DNA of 64,000 nt from Candidatus Microthrix parvicella Bio17-1 (GTDB taxonomy: Bacteria; Actinomycetota; Acidimicrobiia; Acidimicrobiales; Microtrichaceae), in NCBI RefSeq assembly GCF_000299415.1, contig NZ_AMPG01000002.1:919674-983673 (forward strand), read 5' to 3'. The translations under genes and the position numbers were made by a program. Shown in pieces: positions 33,706 through 42,292 of this stretch. The notes beneath the pieces were generated by a model. That model was not told the origin of the DNA. It worked only from the letters and a program-made list of their open reading frames with translations, and did not search any database. The stretch's first letter is position 1; each line of letters opens with the position of its first letter.

Positions 33706-34729
33706 TGTGGAGTTCCTCCTGAACCTCTAGTCCAGACCGCGCTCGGAGCGCGTCAAGCTCGTTGATCCGATCCCGGTGGCATACGATGACTCGTCCCTCC
33801 GCAGCAATGACAATGAGGTCCTCAACCCCGATGAGGTCGATTCGCAGGTCAGTCGACACAGCAACGCAGCGCTCGGTACTGGCGGCAGTGACCGGCCCGC
33901 TGAACAGGTCGCCGCCTCTGGCCGCGTCGCTCAGAGTGCCCCAGGTCCCCACGTCGACCCACGTGACTGGAACTTGAATCCCGACGAGGCGATCTGCGAC
34001 CGGCAGCACGACGTCCTCAAAGCGTCGTTCAGGGAGACCATCCCACTGAGCTCTGGCGCTCGTTTCGCCTTCAATGAGTGCCCGAGCGGCACTCGCGGCC
34101 GTCCCGGCGAGAGAGCCCACCGTGGCCGCAGACACAACAACGACACCCATGTTGGCAAACCAATCACCAGGCGTCAGGCCTTCGGCCCGACTTGGCTTTT
34201 CGATGTACCGGTCGACCGTCGCTGGCTCACCGATGAGATTCTCAGAGTCCGAACGCTCCATGTGAAAATGCCCAAGTTGAGGGTTGATCCGCTCGACCGG
34301 AGTGCCAACGATCCCCACAGCGCCAGGCGGTAGGTGCCGAGCGAGCTTGGCAAGGGCGTCCGCCAGAACGCTCGGCTGGTCACACAAGTGGTCGGACGGC
34401 AAGAAGACGAGGACGGCCTCGGGGTCTAATGTGGCTACGTGTGCCGCTGCGAGAGCCACCGCCCCAAGCGTGCCCTTCCGCTCGGGTTCAACGATGATGC
34501 GCTCCAAGCCAAACCCAGGGAGGACGGTCGCTATTTGGGGCGCCACGCATACATCGGCGACCACCCACGTACGATCCAACGGCGCAAAGAGTGAGCAGCG
34601 GGTGACCGCTTGTTGTAGGAGCGGCTTGTCGGAGAAGAGCGCCTGCAACTGCTTTGGATGGGCATCACTGGAAACCGGCCAAAGTCGGGTCCCCGAACCA
34701 CCAGCGAGCACAACGGCGTGAACACTCAT
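33692..34729 (-). CDS. ManC-like mannose-1-phosphate guanylyltransferase
   Basis: 345 residues. Nucleotidyltransferase signatures are complete: VVLAGGSGTRLWPVSSDAHP (nucleotide-binding), VFLPSDH (metal-binding), DRYIEKPS and NMGVVVVSA. It has a single catalytic domain with a short C-terminal beta region and no isomerase domain. The start overlaps the TPP-enzyme stop as TGATG. Normally it makes GDP-mannose for glycans, yet no other sugar genes are nearby and both neighbours are unrelated to polysaccharide synthesis, so it may make a nucleotide-linked molecule for this operon. Confidence 0.85.
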   Translation of the reverse strand: MSVHAVVLAGGSGTRLWPVSSDAHPKQLQALFSDKPLLQQAVTRCSLFAPLDRTWVVADVCVAPQIATVLPGFGLERIIVEPERKGTLGAVALAAAHVATLDPEAVLVFLPSDHLCDQPSVLADALAKLARHLPPGAVGIVGTPVERINPQLGHFHMERSDSENLIGEPATVDRYIEKPSRAEGLTPGDWFANMGVVVVSAATVGSLAGTAASAARALIEGETSARAQWDGLPERRFEDVVLPVADRLVGIQVPVTWVDVGTWGTLSDAARGGDLFSGPVTAASTERCVAVSTDLRIDLIGVEDLIVIAAEGRVIVCHRDRINELDALRARSGLEVQEELHNDVR

Positions 34730-36363
34730 CAGGATAGCCCTCCCGGAATATTCGCTGGGGCAACATCGTCGCCCACCTCCAAGACAACCGTTGCCGGAAG
34801 GTCCAGAAGGCGGCGCTGCAGCTCATGTCGGACCCACATCGCATCGTGTCCGTCGAGGCGATAGTGGTGGACCCGCCCTGTGTCCGCGACCCGGGTAAGG
34901 ACTCGCCCCAAATCCACCGGATCACCATCGACGAGATCGGAGGAAATGGGAGAGGGTTGTCCACCTGTTTTGTCCGACCGCCCGTTGGCGAACACAATCG
35001 AGAGAACGGCGAGCCCTTGCTGGTAGACTTGGTCATGACCCGAAAGCCCAGAGTGGAATAGGCCGTAATCCCCGATCAGAGCGACGGCAGGGACCCCGGT
35101 TCGGCGAGCCACACCGCTAGCCACATTGATCGCGCCTCCGAGATTTAGTGCAACGTCGATCACCTGCCATGGAGGGTATGCACCGGCAATGCATGAACCG
35201 ACACAGGAAGCAACAAACAACTCCGAGTCGCGTCTCAGCTCGCGCAGGGCATCAAACACCGGTGCGTAGGGATGTTCACGGCCAGCGTCGTGCTCCTTCC
35301 AGATTGATGGCCGCGGTGGAACCGGCGACTCGCCAGTCAGAGCCCGGTCGACCTCATCCGCTCCACGAGCACCTCCGGGCGGGATGTGTTCGGTGTCTTG
35401 ACCGAGGATGACTACGGGCGAGCCTTGCACGGCCAGCTCATTGCGAAGTGCTCGCTCGACGAACGGCGTGCCCTCCTCGATCACGAGTAGCTTTTCAAAC
35501 TCCTGAGCAAACTGGACTGCCACGCGCGGCAACGGATGAACCACCGTGAGGGCAAGGGCCGGAATGACTGCCTGGTCAATGCACACTTGAGCAAACGATT
35601 GCCAGAGACTCCCAGCGACGATCACGCCGAGCTTAGCGATTCCCTCTCGACGTTCAGTTGGAGCCTCATCAGCCTCCTGTTGGATGAGGGAGAGCCTTCT
35701 GCCCGCATAGTCCGCCCACCGGCTGTCCTTACTCTGCTGATGATCAACGACCCGATCACGCGTTCGGGTTGGCAACTCCGCTGGGGTGTTTCGGAGCCGG
35801 TGTTCAGGCGGCGGCAACCCGCGAACGGCCTGAAGCTGGCTCGTGAAACGCAGCAGCGTGGGCCCCTGCACCTTTTGCGACATACGGATAGCGCTACAGA
35901 CGGTAGCGCGCATTGTGGCTGAGCCGATCGGCTCTATCACCGGAAGGTTGAACTGATGTCCGAGGGACCGAGCATCTGTGGGCACCGTCGAGGCGGTCGC
36001 GGTGGTGTCGTCGCCGACGATGAAGAGGAGCGGGCCACCAGATCGGTGCGCCGCCGCGTTCTGCAGCGGCTCTGCGGCAAAGAGCGCGCCATTCCCCTTG
36101 ATTAGGACAGCGGCTCCGTCTCCGAAAAGACTGTACCCGAAGGCCTGCTCTGCTGCCGACTTCTCATCGTGGGCGTCCACTACCCGTGCACCAAGAAGAC
36201 TCAGATCTGAAATCAATCTGCTGGCGGGGCTACCCGGCACGACGAAGAAGGTATCGATACCAGCATGGACAAGCTCCCAGGCGAGCTGTCCAGTCGCCGA
36301 GGTCTTGGAGGAACCCGCTGCCCGCTCAATCTGCCCTACCGAATACTGAGCCTCAGAACTCAC
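34729..36363 (-). CDS. TPP-dependent IorA-like enzyme (indolepyruvate oxidoreductase alpha-type)
   Basis: 544 residues from a GTG at 36363, six bases after AAGGGA; the frame is open a further 18 codons. The N-terminal pyrimidine-binding domain has FFVVPGSPASRLISDLSLLG and DEKSAAEQAFGYSLFGDGA with the catalytic-type glutamate, a middle domain (VVHPLPRVAVQF, LLVIEEGTPFVE) follows, and the C-terminal TPP-binding domain shows IGDYGLFHSGLSGH and FANGRSDKTGGQP. No cysteine clusters for the IorA iron-sulfur centres are present, so it is unlikely to be a true ferredoxin oxidoreductase. First gene of the operon with the ManC-like and SIR2-like genes. Confidence 0.78.
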   Translation of the reverse strand: MSSEAQYSVGQIERAAGSSKTSATGQLAWELVHAGIDTFFVVPGSPASRLISDLSLLGARVVDAHDEKSAAEQAFGYSLFGDGAAVLIKGNGALFAAEPLQNAAAHRSGGPLLFIVGDDTTATASTVPTDARSLGHQFNLPVIEPIGSATMRATVCSAIRMSQKVQGPTLLRFTSQLQAVRGLPPPEHRLRNTPAELPTRTRDRVVDHQQSKDSRWADYAGRRLSLIQQEADEAPTERREGIAKLGVIVAGSLWQSFAQVCIDQAVIPALALTVVHPLPRVAVQFAQEFEKLLVIEEGTPFVERALRNELAVQGSPVVILGQDTEHIPPGGARGADEVDRALTGESPVPPRPSIWKEHDAGREHPYAPVFDALRELRRDSELFVASCVGSCIAGAYPPWQVIDVALNLGGAINVASGVARRTGVPAVALIGDYGLFHSGLSGHDQVYQQGLAVLSIVFANGRSDKTGGQPSPISSDLVDGDPVDLGRVLTRVADTGRVHHYRLDGHDAMWVRHELQRRLLDLPATVVLEVGDDVAPANIPGGLS

Positions 36364-36400
36364 ATTTCTTCCCTTCGGCCCAAATGCGGATCGGACTGAC

Positions 36401-36632
36401 TCACAACTCCACCACATGGCCAGCCACGTCTTCTAAGCGGTGAATACTACCGCAGATGAACTTTATCCAGGCATTCGCTAAGTCCGCCGAAGACTGCACC
36501 TGATCCCATACGTCCATGCACGGTAGGCCTCGTTCAATGTGCTCATCGGACCAATACCAGAGCGAGGTGGAATCGAGGGCCAAAAGCGCTCTGGCGCCCT
36601 CTAACCTATCCGTGGAGGCCGTCCGGATTTTG
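36401..36632 (-). pseudogene. 3' end of a gene cut by the ISL3 element
   Basis: The frame enters from the IS and reads RTASTDRLEGARALLALDST, SLWYWSDEHIERGLPCMD and AWIKFICGSIHRLEDVAGH, ending 38 bases before the TPP-enzyme start. It was presumably the first gene of the same operon, or an adjacent gene in the same direction. Sequence across the right end of the IS does not give a convincing 5' continuation, so that part is lost. No family recognised. Confidence 0.6.
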
Positions 36633-38084
36633 GGCGCTCCTGACGTTCGTGTGGGCCTGATTTCGGGTTGAGAACGGCGGATTCGTTGTTGGGAGCGGCC
36701 GGTAGGGCGGTGAGTTTTGGGGTTCAACGGTCGGGTGTGACGCGCACAGGTGGGCCGGTCAAGATTCGGGGTGTCTACGCCTGAACCTCGAACGGAGATC
36801 ACCCGTGCGCGTCACCACAGCATTCAACCGTTTTCTTGGCCTGTCTGCCACCTGGGTACAGGCCGTTGCTTTCGAACCCGACCAGATCATCGTCACCGTC
36901 CGCCTGGCCCGCCGGCGGCTCCGATGCCCTGACTGCACGTTCTCAACCCGGGCGGTCTATGACCACCGTCCCAAACCGTCGACATGGCGGCACCTCGACG
37001 TCTGCGGCCGACCCCTCACCATTGCGTGTTCGCTTCGACGCCTGGCGTGCCCCAATCACGGGGTCCGGATCGAGCAGGTGCCTTTCGCCCGCCCCGGCGC
37101 CAGGGTCACCAGCGACTTCGAGAACCTGGTGGTGTGGTGCGTCACCAGCATGGACCGCACCGCCGCCACCGTGTTGTGTCGGGTGGCGTGGCGGACCGTG
37201 AACAAGATCATCGAACGGGTCGTCCCCGCCACACCGGACCTCTCCCGCATCAAAGACCTCGTCCACATCGGTGTCGATGAGATCTCCTGGAAACGCGGCC
37301 ACAAATACCTCACCCTGGTTGTCGATCACGACACCGGTGATGTCATCTGGGGCGCCAAAGACCGCACAGCGGTCACCCTGAAGGCGTTCTTTGAGCAGCT
37401 CGGCCCCGACAAAACCGCCGAGTTGGAGGCGATCTCGATGGACTTCGGTGCCCCATACGCGAAAGCCGCCCGCGAGTGCGCCCCCAACGCGGCGATCTGC
37501 CTCGACCCCTTCCACGCCGTGGCCATGGCCACCAAAGCCCTCGACGAAACCCGCCGCGATCTCGTCGCAGAGATGAAGCGAGTCGATCCCGAAAAGGCCA
37601 AGACGTTCAAGCGAACCCGCTACGTCCTCCTCCACAACCCCGAGAACCTCACCGACAACCAGGCCACCCAGCTCACCGACATCAAACGCTACGGGCGGGG
37701 CATCTGGCGTGCCTACCAGCTCAAAGAAGCACTCAGGAGTATCTACGCCGACCACTCGCTCAGCTTTGATGACTCAAGGTGGCTTCTCGACCGTTGGATC
37801 TCAAGGGCTCAACGGTCCCAGCTGTCGCAGTTCATCAAGCTGGCCAAAACCCTCCGCACACGATTCGACGAGGTCACCAACGCCTGGTTCTACGGGATCA
37901 CCAACGCCCGCAACGAAGGCACCCACTCCGCGATCCGCACGATCTTCGCTCGGGCCCACGGCTTCCACACCGCCGAAGCTGCCCTTTCAATCATCAACCT
38001 GTGCTGCGGGCCCACACCAATCCCCGGCCCCCACCCGACCCAAGTTCAGGCCGCTTGAACACCCACACAAACGTCAGGAGAACC
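36633..38084 (+). mobile_element. ISL3-family insertion sequence, complete
   Basis: The ends are inverted repeats beginning GGCGCTCCTGACGTT (36633) and, read inward from 38084, GGTTCTCCTGACGTT, matching at about 19 of 22 positions. Flanks are GGATTTTG (36625-36632) and GGATTTCG (38085-38092), an 8-bp duplication with one mismatch, the size expected for ISL3. Total 1,452 bp. Confidence 0.85.
36805..38058 (+). CDS. ISL3-family transposase
   Basis: 417 residues from a GTG with GGAGA upstream. An N-terminal zinc-finger region (RLRCPDCTFST and CSLRRLACPNHGVRIEQVPF) is followed by helix-turn-helix segments and the DDE catalytic domain: HIGVDEISWKRGHKYLTLV, AISMDFGAPYAKAARE, AAICLDPFHAVAMATKALDE and NARNEGTHSAIR with the final glutamate. 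Full length with no frameshift, so probably functional. It mobilises the element listed above. Confidence 0.93.
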   Translation: MRVTTAFNRFLGLSATWVQAVAFEPDQIIVTVRLARRRLRCPDCTFSTRAVYDHRPKPSTWRHLDVCGRPLTIACSLRRLACPNHGVRIEQVPFARPGARVTSDFENLVVWCVTSMDRTAATVLCRVAWRTVNKIIERVVPATPDLSRIKDLVHIGVDEISWKRGHKYLTLVVDHDTGDVIWGAKDRTAVTLKAFFEQLGPDKTAELEAISMDFGAPYAKAARECAPNAAICLDPFHAVAMATKALDETRRDLVAEMKRVDPEKAKTFKRTRYVLLHNPENLTDNQATQLTDIKRYGRGIWRAYQLKEALRSIYADHSLSFDDSRWLLDRWISRAQRSQLSQFIKLAKTLRTRFDEVTNAWFYGITNARNEGTHSAIRTIFARAHGFHTAEAALSIINLCCGPTPIPGPHPTQVQAA

Positions 38085-38129
38085 GGATTTCGCGAAGGCG
38101 CGAGCGGTAGCGTGATCCGAGAGGAGCCC

Positions 38130-38290
38130 ACCAATGGTTCAGGAATTCACTACAGCAAAGAGTTCAAACTTGAGGCGGTTCGCCGTGCCATTGACGGCCT
38201 TTCCGGTTGTAAAAGATGTCGCAGATCGTCTCGGACAACTTCCGGCGGCGATCCTCCCGAACAGCTGGCGGAAGGTCGGCACGCTCGACG
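38130..38290 (+). pseudogene. IS3-type OrfA remnant
   Basis: YSKEFKLEAVRRAIDG, then after a frame change KDVADRLG, resemble the N-terminal helix-turn-helix of IS3-family OrfA. The stretch is short and shifts frame. It lies between the ISL3 end and the amidohydrolase fragment and probably marks an old insertion. Confidence 0.4.
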
Positions 38291-38298
38291 CGTTCTGA

Positions 38299-38895
38299 GA
38301 CCTGTTGGTCGAACTCGGCGGCAGCAACGTGCGTTGGCGAACCACCGTGGCCAATCACCGACCTGAGATGCTCGAACGCATCGCCGGTTCTCCGAGCGTG
38401 CAGATCGGGTTCTCCGACGCCGGGGCTCACTTGAGGAACATGGCGTTCTACAACTCTGGGTTGCATCTCCTTCGACGGGTCCACGACGCCGAACGCGACG
38501 GCCACCCGTTCATGAGCGTCGAGCGGGCAGTGCACCGGCTCACCGGTGAGCTGAGCGACTGGTTTGGTCTCGACGCCGGGCACTTGCGCCTCGGCGACCG
38601 AGCCGATGTGGTGATCGTCGACCCCGAACATCTCGACGACACGATCGGCGACTACCACGAAGCCCCAATGCCGCACTTCGGAGGGCTGTCTCGGATGGTT
38701 CGACGCAACGAGGACACTGTCCGGGCGACCCTCGTGGGAGGCGAGGTCGTCTTCGAAGACGGAGCGTTCGACCCAGGCTTCGAGCGAAGCCGCCGCACCG
38801 GCACCTTCCTTCGGGCGGGCCAAACACACCGGGGCTCCCCGTCGTCGTTGGACGTGTCGCCACCCAGTCGGGCACTGAGCGAGGCGGCACGGTGA
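38299..38895 (+). pseudogene. Amidohydrolase (D-aminoacylase-like) C-terminal fragment
   Basis: The last ~200 residues of a metal-dependent amidohydrolase: RWRTTVANHRPEMLERIAG, VQIGFSDAGAHLRNMAFYN (conserved aspartate and histidine), AVHRLTGELSDWFGLDAG and LGDRADVVIVDPEHLDD. These match N-acyl-D-amino-acid deacylase-type proteins, in which the N-terminal metal-binding HxH and the central barrel are required. Those are missing, cut off at the IS3 remnant. The stop overlaps the next gene's GTG (GTGA), so this was an operon of catabolic enzymes. Confidence 0.82.
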
Positions 38896-39838
38896 AGCGT
38901 TCAACAGTGGTTTCAGGTACCGCCGCGCTTGCGGTCACCGAACGGGGAACACCAACGACAGACAACGAAACGATCGTGATGGTGCACGGCTGGCCCGACC
39001 GCAGCGATCTGTGGGGTCCGGTCGCCGAGCGTCTGGCGGACGGGTCCCGCGTGCCCGGCCACCACGTGGTCACCTTCGACACCCGCGGTGTTGGCCACTC
39101 CCTGCCCGCGACCGTGCACCAGCCCTTCACCCTCGACAAATTGGCCTCCGACATCGACACGGTGATCGGCGCCACCAGCCCCAACCGGCGCGTCCATCTG
39201 GTGGGCCACGACTGGGGTGGCGTCATCGGCTGGGAGTACGTCTCAACCGATCGCTGCACCACGAAGCTGAAGTCGTTCACCACCGTGTCCGGCCCAAACC
39301 TCGACCACACCGGCGAAGCGATGCGATCCAGCCCTCAGGCCGCCGTGCGCCAAGGGGCCAAGGGGCCAAGTCGCTCTACACCCTGGTGTTGAGCATTCCG
39401 ATCGTGCGAACCGTGCTGTGGCGGCTCTGGCTGGCGCCGTTGTTTCGCCACTGGCTGAAGCTGACCGAAGGGATCGATCCGAGGGGCGACTATCTCGGAC
39501 CCGGGTTGGCCGCCGACGCGATCGCGGCGGTTCCGCTCTATCGAAGCAACATTCCCCGCAAGGTGGCCGCACCCGACCCCCGCCGGACGCGGGTGCCGGT
39601 CCATCAAATCGTCGCCACCAAGGACTTCTATGTCAGCCCCAGCGTGCTGGCGTGCTCCGAGCAGTACGTGGACGAGTTCACCCGTTCGGAGGTTGCTGCG
39701 GGCCGCTGGTCGCCGCGGACCCACCCCGAACGCGTCGCCGACTTGATCGCCGAAGGCATCGCAGCGCACCCCAACAACTCGGCTCGCCAGCCCACGCCGA
39801 CCGTCACCGACCGAATCCCGGAGGAATCAACCACATGA
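38892..39838 (+). pseudogene. Alpha/beta-hydrolase (epoxide-hydrolase-like), frameshifted by an 8-bp duplication
   Basis: The first frame has the oxyanion motif VMVHGWPDRSDLWG and the nucleophile elbow GHDWGG of epoxide hydrolase-like enzymes, ending at 39392. The second frame continues from KSLYTLVLSIPIVRTVLW to the C-terminus (VHQIVATKDFYVSPS). Between them, AAGGGGCC is present twice in tandem (39352-39359 and 39360-39367). Removing one copy restores a single frame RQGAKSLYTL. The C-terminal stop overlaps the next ATG (39835). The intact protein would be about 310 residues. Confidence 0.85.
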
Positions 39839-40461
39839 TCGCAACGATCACCCGCTCCACCGCCCCGGTGGCCCTCGACCCCGCAGGTGAGCAGGTGCCG
39901 TTCCGCCCTCGGCGGGTGCGGTTTGACCACGACGCCACCGCCGACCACTGGGTGCCCGGCTACCCGAACACCACCCACGTCATCAACGTGTTGCACCTGC
40001 TGCTGCCGGCCGGCGAACGATGGTTTGGCCAGGTGTACCGCAAGGCGCTGCCGTTGATCGACGACCCCGATCTGGACCGCGACGTCAAAGCGTTCATCGG
40101 CCAGGAAGCCACCCATGCCCGCAAACATCGCAGCGTGGCGTTTGACGCCTACGAAGCGATGGGCGGCGGCTACATCCGCCGCTGTCTCGTCATGTTGGCG
40201 ACCTGCATCGGCTTGTTCTCGCTGCTCATCGCTGGAACCGACCATCTGCTCCGCCACGACAGCAGCGTTCCTCGTCGCCAACGGCGGGCCAGCATCATTC
40301 GGTTTCACCTGGCGGGGCGAGCCGGACTGCTGCCCACCACGTCACTGCTGTTGAAAGCAGTCCCCCGTTATCTCGACCCCGGCTACCACCCGTCGGGTGA
40401 GGCCCGGACCGAGGTTGCGACCGCGTACCTGGTCACGGCGCCCGGAGTTGATCATCGGTGA
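39835..40461 (+). CDS. Metal-dependent hydrolase (PF10118-like) with an internal deletion
   Basis: 208 residues from an ATG with GGAGGA upstream. The N-terminal part (VRFDHDATADHWVPG, NTTHVINVLHLLLPAGERWF, FIGQEATHARKH) and the C-terminal part (LAGRAGLLPTTSLLLKAVPRYLDPGYHPS) match this family, usually about 280-300 residues. The segment that should follow HARKH, with further metal ligands, is missing: it runs straight into RSVAFDAYEAMGGGYIRR. The deletion is in frame but removes about 80-90 residues, so activity is doubtful. The ATG overlaps the hydrolase stop. Confidence 0.68.
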   Translation: MIATITRSTAPVALDPAGEQVPFRPRRVRFDHDATADHWVPGYPNTTHVINVLHLLLPAGERWFGQVYRKALPLIDDPDLDRDVKAFIGQEATHARKHRSVAFDAYEAMGGGYIRRCLVMLATCIGLFSLLIAGTDHLLRHDSSVPRRQRRASIIRFHLAGRAGLLPTTSLLLKAVPRYLDPGYHPSGEARTEVATAYLVTAPGVDHR

Positions 40462-40483
40462 GGGTCGCTGCCAACCTCGGGTG

Positions 40484-41148
40484 ATGGCCAAACGCCGGGG
40501 GCGACCCCCTCGCTCCGACGCCGAGCGGGCGGCCCAACGCACCCGCCTGACCGAAGCTGCCATGGACGCTGTCCGAGCAGGGGGCGGTGACGTTTCGGTT
40601 GCCGACATCGCCGACTCCGCTGGGGTGAGCAAGCCGGTGCTCTACGCCGAGTTCGGCGACAAGAACGGCATTGCCGACGCCATCAGCGTGGTGCTCGCCG
40701 ACATCGTCGAGCAACGCATCCCGCAGGCGACCGGGTCGCCCGCCGATCCGCCGGTCCAGGAGATCGTCACCGCCTACATCGACGGTCTGGTCGACACCGT
40801 CGTCGCCGAACCGGAGCTGCGGTCGTTCATCATGCGATCGATCCGCAGCGAAGACCGCGGCCTGGTCGACAACGCACTCGCCGCGTCGTGCGCCTGCGGG
40901 CGGAGGTGTTGGTGCGCAACGTGGGGATCGAAGTCCCCACCGACGTCCTCACCATCATGATCGACGGACTGTTTGGGTTTGCGCTCTCCGCCATCGAGTC
41001 GTGGCAATCGGTCGGTTCCCCCAGCCAGGACGAGTTCTCCGCCGGGTTGGCCGACGTGGCCGTCGCTTCGATCGCCGCCATTAGCTCGCGCTACTCGGCC
41101 ACCCCAACGACACGCGAAACCGCTGAGGCCCCCGCCCCCACCGGTTGA
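40484..41148 (+). pseudogene. TetR-family regulator with a frameshift
   Basis: The first frame gives the DNA-binding part (MAKRRGRPPRSDAERAAQ, DVSVADIADSAGVSKPVLYAEFG) and most of the ligand domain to DNALAAS near 40885. The rest (RLRAEVLVRNVGIEVPTDVL to the stop at 41148) is in the next frame, so one base appears to be lost. Before the damage it would be a ~220-residue repressor, probably of the upstream hydrolase genes. A decayed copy of its first ~100 bases recurs at 42109. Confidence 0.75.
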
Positions 41149-41377
41149 TCGCAGCACCTCCCCGCCCAGGGACTGATCCTCCAATTCCGCAAGCGAGACC
41201 CCTCCAGTTCCGCAACATCGGGGGAAGGTGCGACCCCCGAAACCTGTCGGGCGTCGCACCTCGGCGTTGGAGCGAGGGCAGCCGGAATTCGTCACCGACC
41301 GCCCTCGCTGAGCGGCTCGTTGTCACACCTCTCGGGCACCCTGGCCCAACCATCAGAACGCGATCAGAGGAGCCACC
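41149..41377. other. Intergenic, promoter copy
   Basis: The last ~60 bases before 41378 (from GTTGTCACAC to GAGGAGCCACC) resemble those before 44783, so the promoter of the antitoxin-like gene was duplicated with it. Nothing else recognised. Confidence 0.45.
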
Positions 41378-41485
41378 ATGACATCCGGGCACTCAGGCAA
41401 GGTCTGGACCGCAGACGAACTCGTTGCAATGACGCCCAGCGATCGGCACGACGTTGGTGATCGACGGAAACGTCACCCTCGCGCA
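41378..41485 (+). pseudogene. 5' copy of the antitoxin-like gene at 44783
   Basis: The frame MTSGHSGKVWTADELVAM matches the intact gene's MTFVHSGKVWTADELFAM almost exactly at the DNA level for about 85 bases and then decays. The toxin partner is not present here. It is a truncated duplicate. Confidence 0.75.
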
Positions 41486-41611
41486 CCCACCTGCTGCTAT
41501 CACCCGCACAGCGCCGCGGCGCACGTGACAGCAACCTTCGACATGCACGGGGCGGGGACGGCATCAACCCGTTCTGTCGCATGCGGGTCAGCAATCCCGT
41601 ATGGGGCAGGG

Positions 41612-41635
41612 CGGACGGCGCCGCGGCGCCGTCCG
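41612..41635. repeat. 24-bp perfect GC palindrome
   Basis: CGGACGGCGCCG followed by its exact complement. It shares the core CGGCGCCGCGGCGCCG with 18750-18765 and is followed by six G. It could be a mobile short repeat or hairpin. No T-tract. Confidence 0.5.
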
Positions 41636-41757
41636 GGGGGAGCGCGACCCGGGGACCACGCCCCGGAGACCGCGACCCATATTCAAGGTCTCCACCCATC
41701 AATACGTTGGAAACGACGCTTGGCGAGGCGTTGACGAGAGAGGCGCGGGAGCACATC

Positions 41758-42018
41758 ATGGCATTAACCAACAAGAGCCGCACGGCTATCTACAATGGCC
41801 TCACCGACATCATCGAAGAGGAAGCCCTCGAAGAGATGCTGACCAACTTCCCCGCCCGAGAAATTGACGAACCCGTAACCCGCGACTACCTGGCAGCTCA
41901 GATTGCGCAGCTGGAAGGCCGCATTCAGGATCGATTCGCAACCCAGACTCGCTGGATGGTCGGGATGATCGTGGCCATCCCACCCGTGACCGTGGCGCTG
42001 CAGGCCTATTTCACCTGA
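41758..42018 (+). CDS. Small coiled-coil protein with a C-terminal membrane helix
   Basis: 86 residues from the ATG at 41758. ALEEMLTNFPAREIDEPVTR leads into a coiled coil (AAQIAQLEGRIQDRFATQTR) and a single helix (WMVGMIVAIPPVTVALQAYF). Proteins of this layout, related to DUF1640-type coiled coils, are common in mobile regions of actinobacteria. Function unknown. It stands alone between two remnants. Confidence 0.6.
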   Translation: MALTNKSRTAIYNGLTDIIEEEALEEMLTNFPAREIDEPVTRDYLAAQIAQLEGRIQDRFATQTRWMVGMIVAIPPVTVALQAYFT

Positions 42019-42108
42019 GCTACTTCCCAGCACGAGATCTGGACGAGCCGGCGACCAAGGATCGATGTGCTGCTCGGCGAGGTAGGTGCGGGCAGCGCCT
42101 TCCGCGCG

Positions 42109-42216
42109 TGATGTCCAAACGCTGGGGACCCCCTCGCTCCGAAACCGAGCGAGCGGCCCAAGGCACCCGTCTGACCGAAGCCACCATGGACGCTGCCCAA
42201 GCAGGGGCATGGTGAC
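42109..42216 (+). repeat. Decayed copy of the TetR 5' end
   Basis: About 108 bases that match the start of the TetR gene at 40484 (MSKRWGPPRSETERAAQG versus MAKRRGRPPRSDAERAAQR), with several small deletions. It ends at the same TGGTGAC-like sequence. It is a non-coding duplicate lying upstream of the fic gene. Confidence 0.65.
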
Positions 42217-42292
42217 ATTCTGGTTGCAGCATCGCTGCCCGGTTCACAGGGAGATTACCGACGCTTCCACGAGAAAGTGTCGGTAAGGTGCC

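Noticed and set aside
33692..34729. ManC-like gene as part of a capsule or exopolysaccharide locus
   Set aside because: No glycosyltransferase, phosphomannomutase or export gene within the window; coupled instead to SIR2-like and TPP genes.
41612..41635. Intrinsic terminator
   Set aside because: Strong GC hairpin but followed by G rather than T on the plus strand and by no T-tract on the minus strand.
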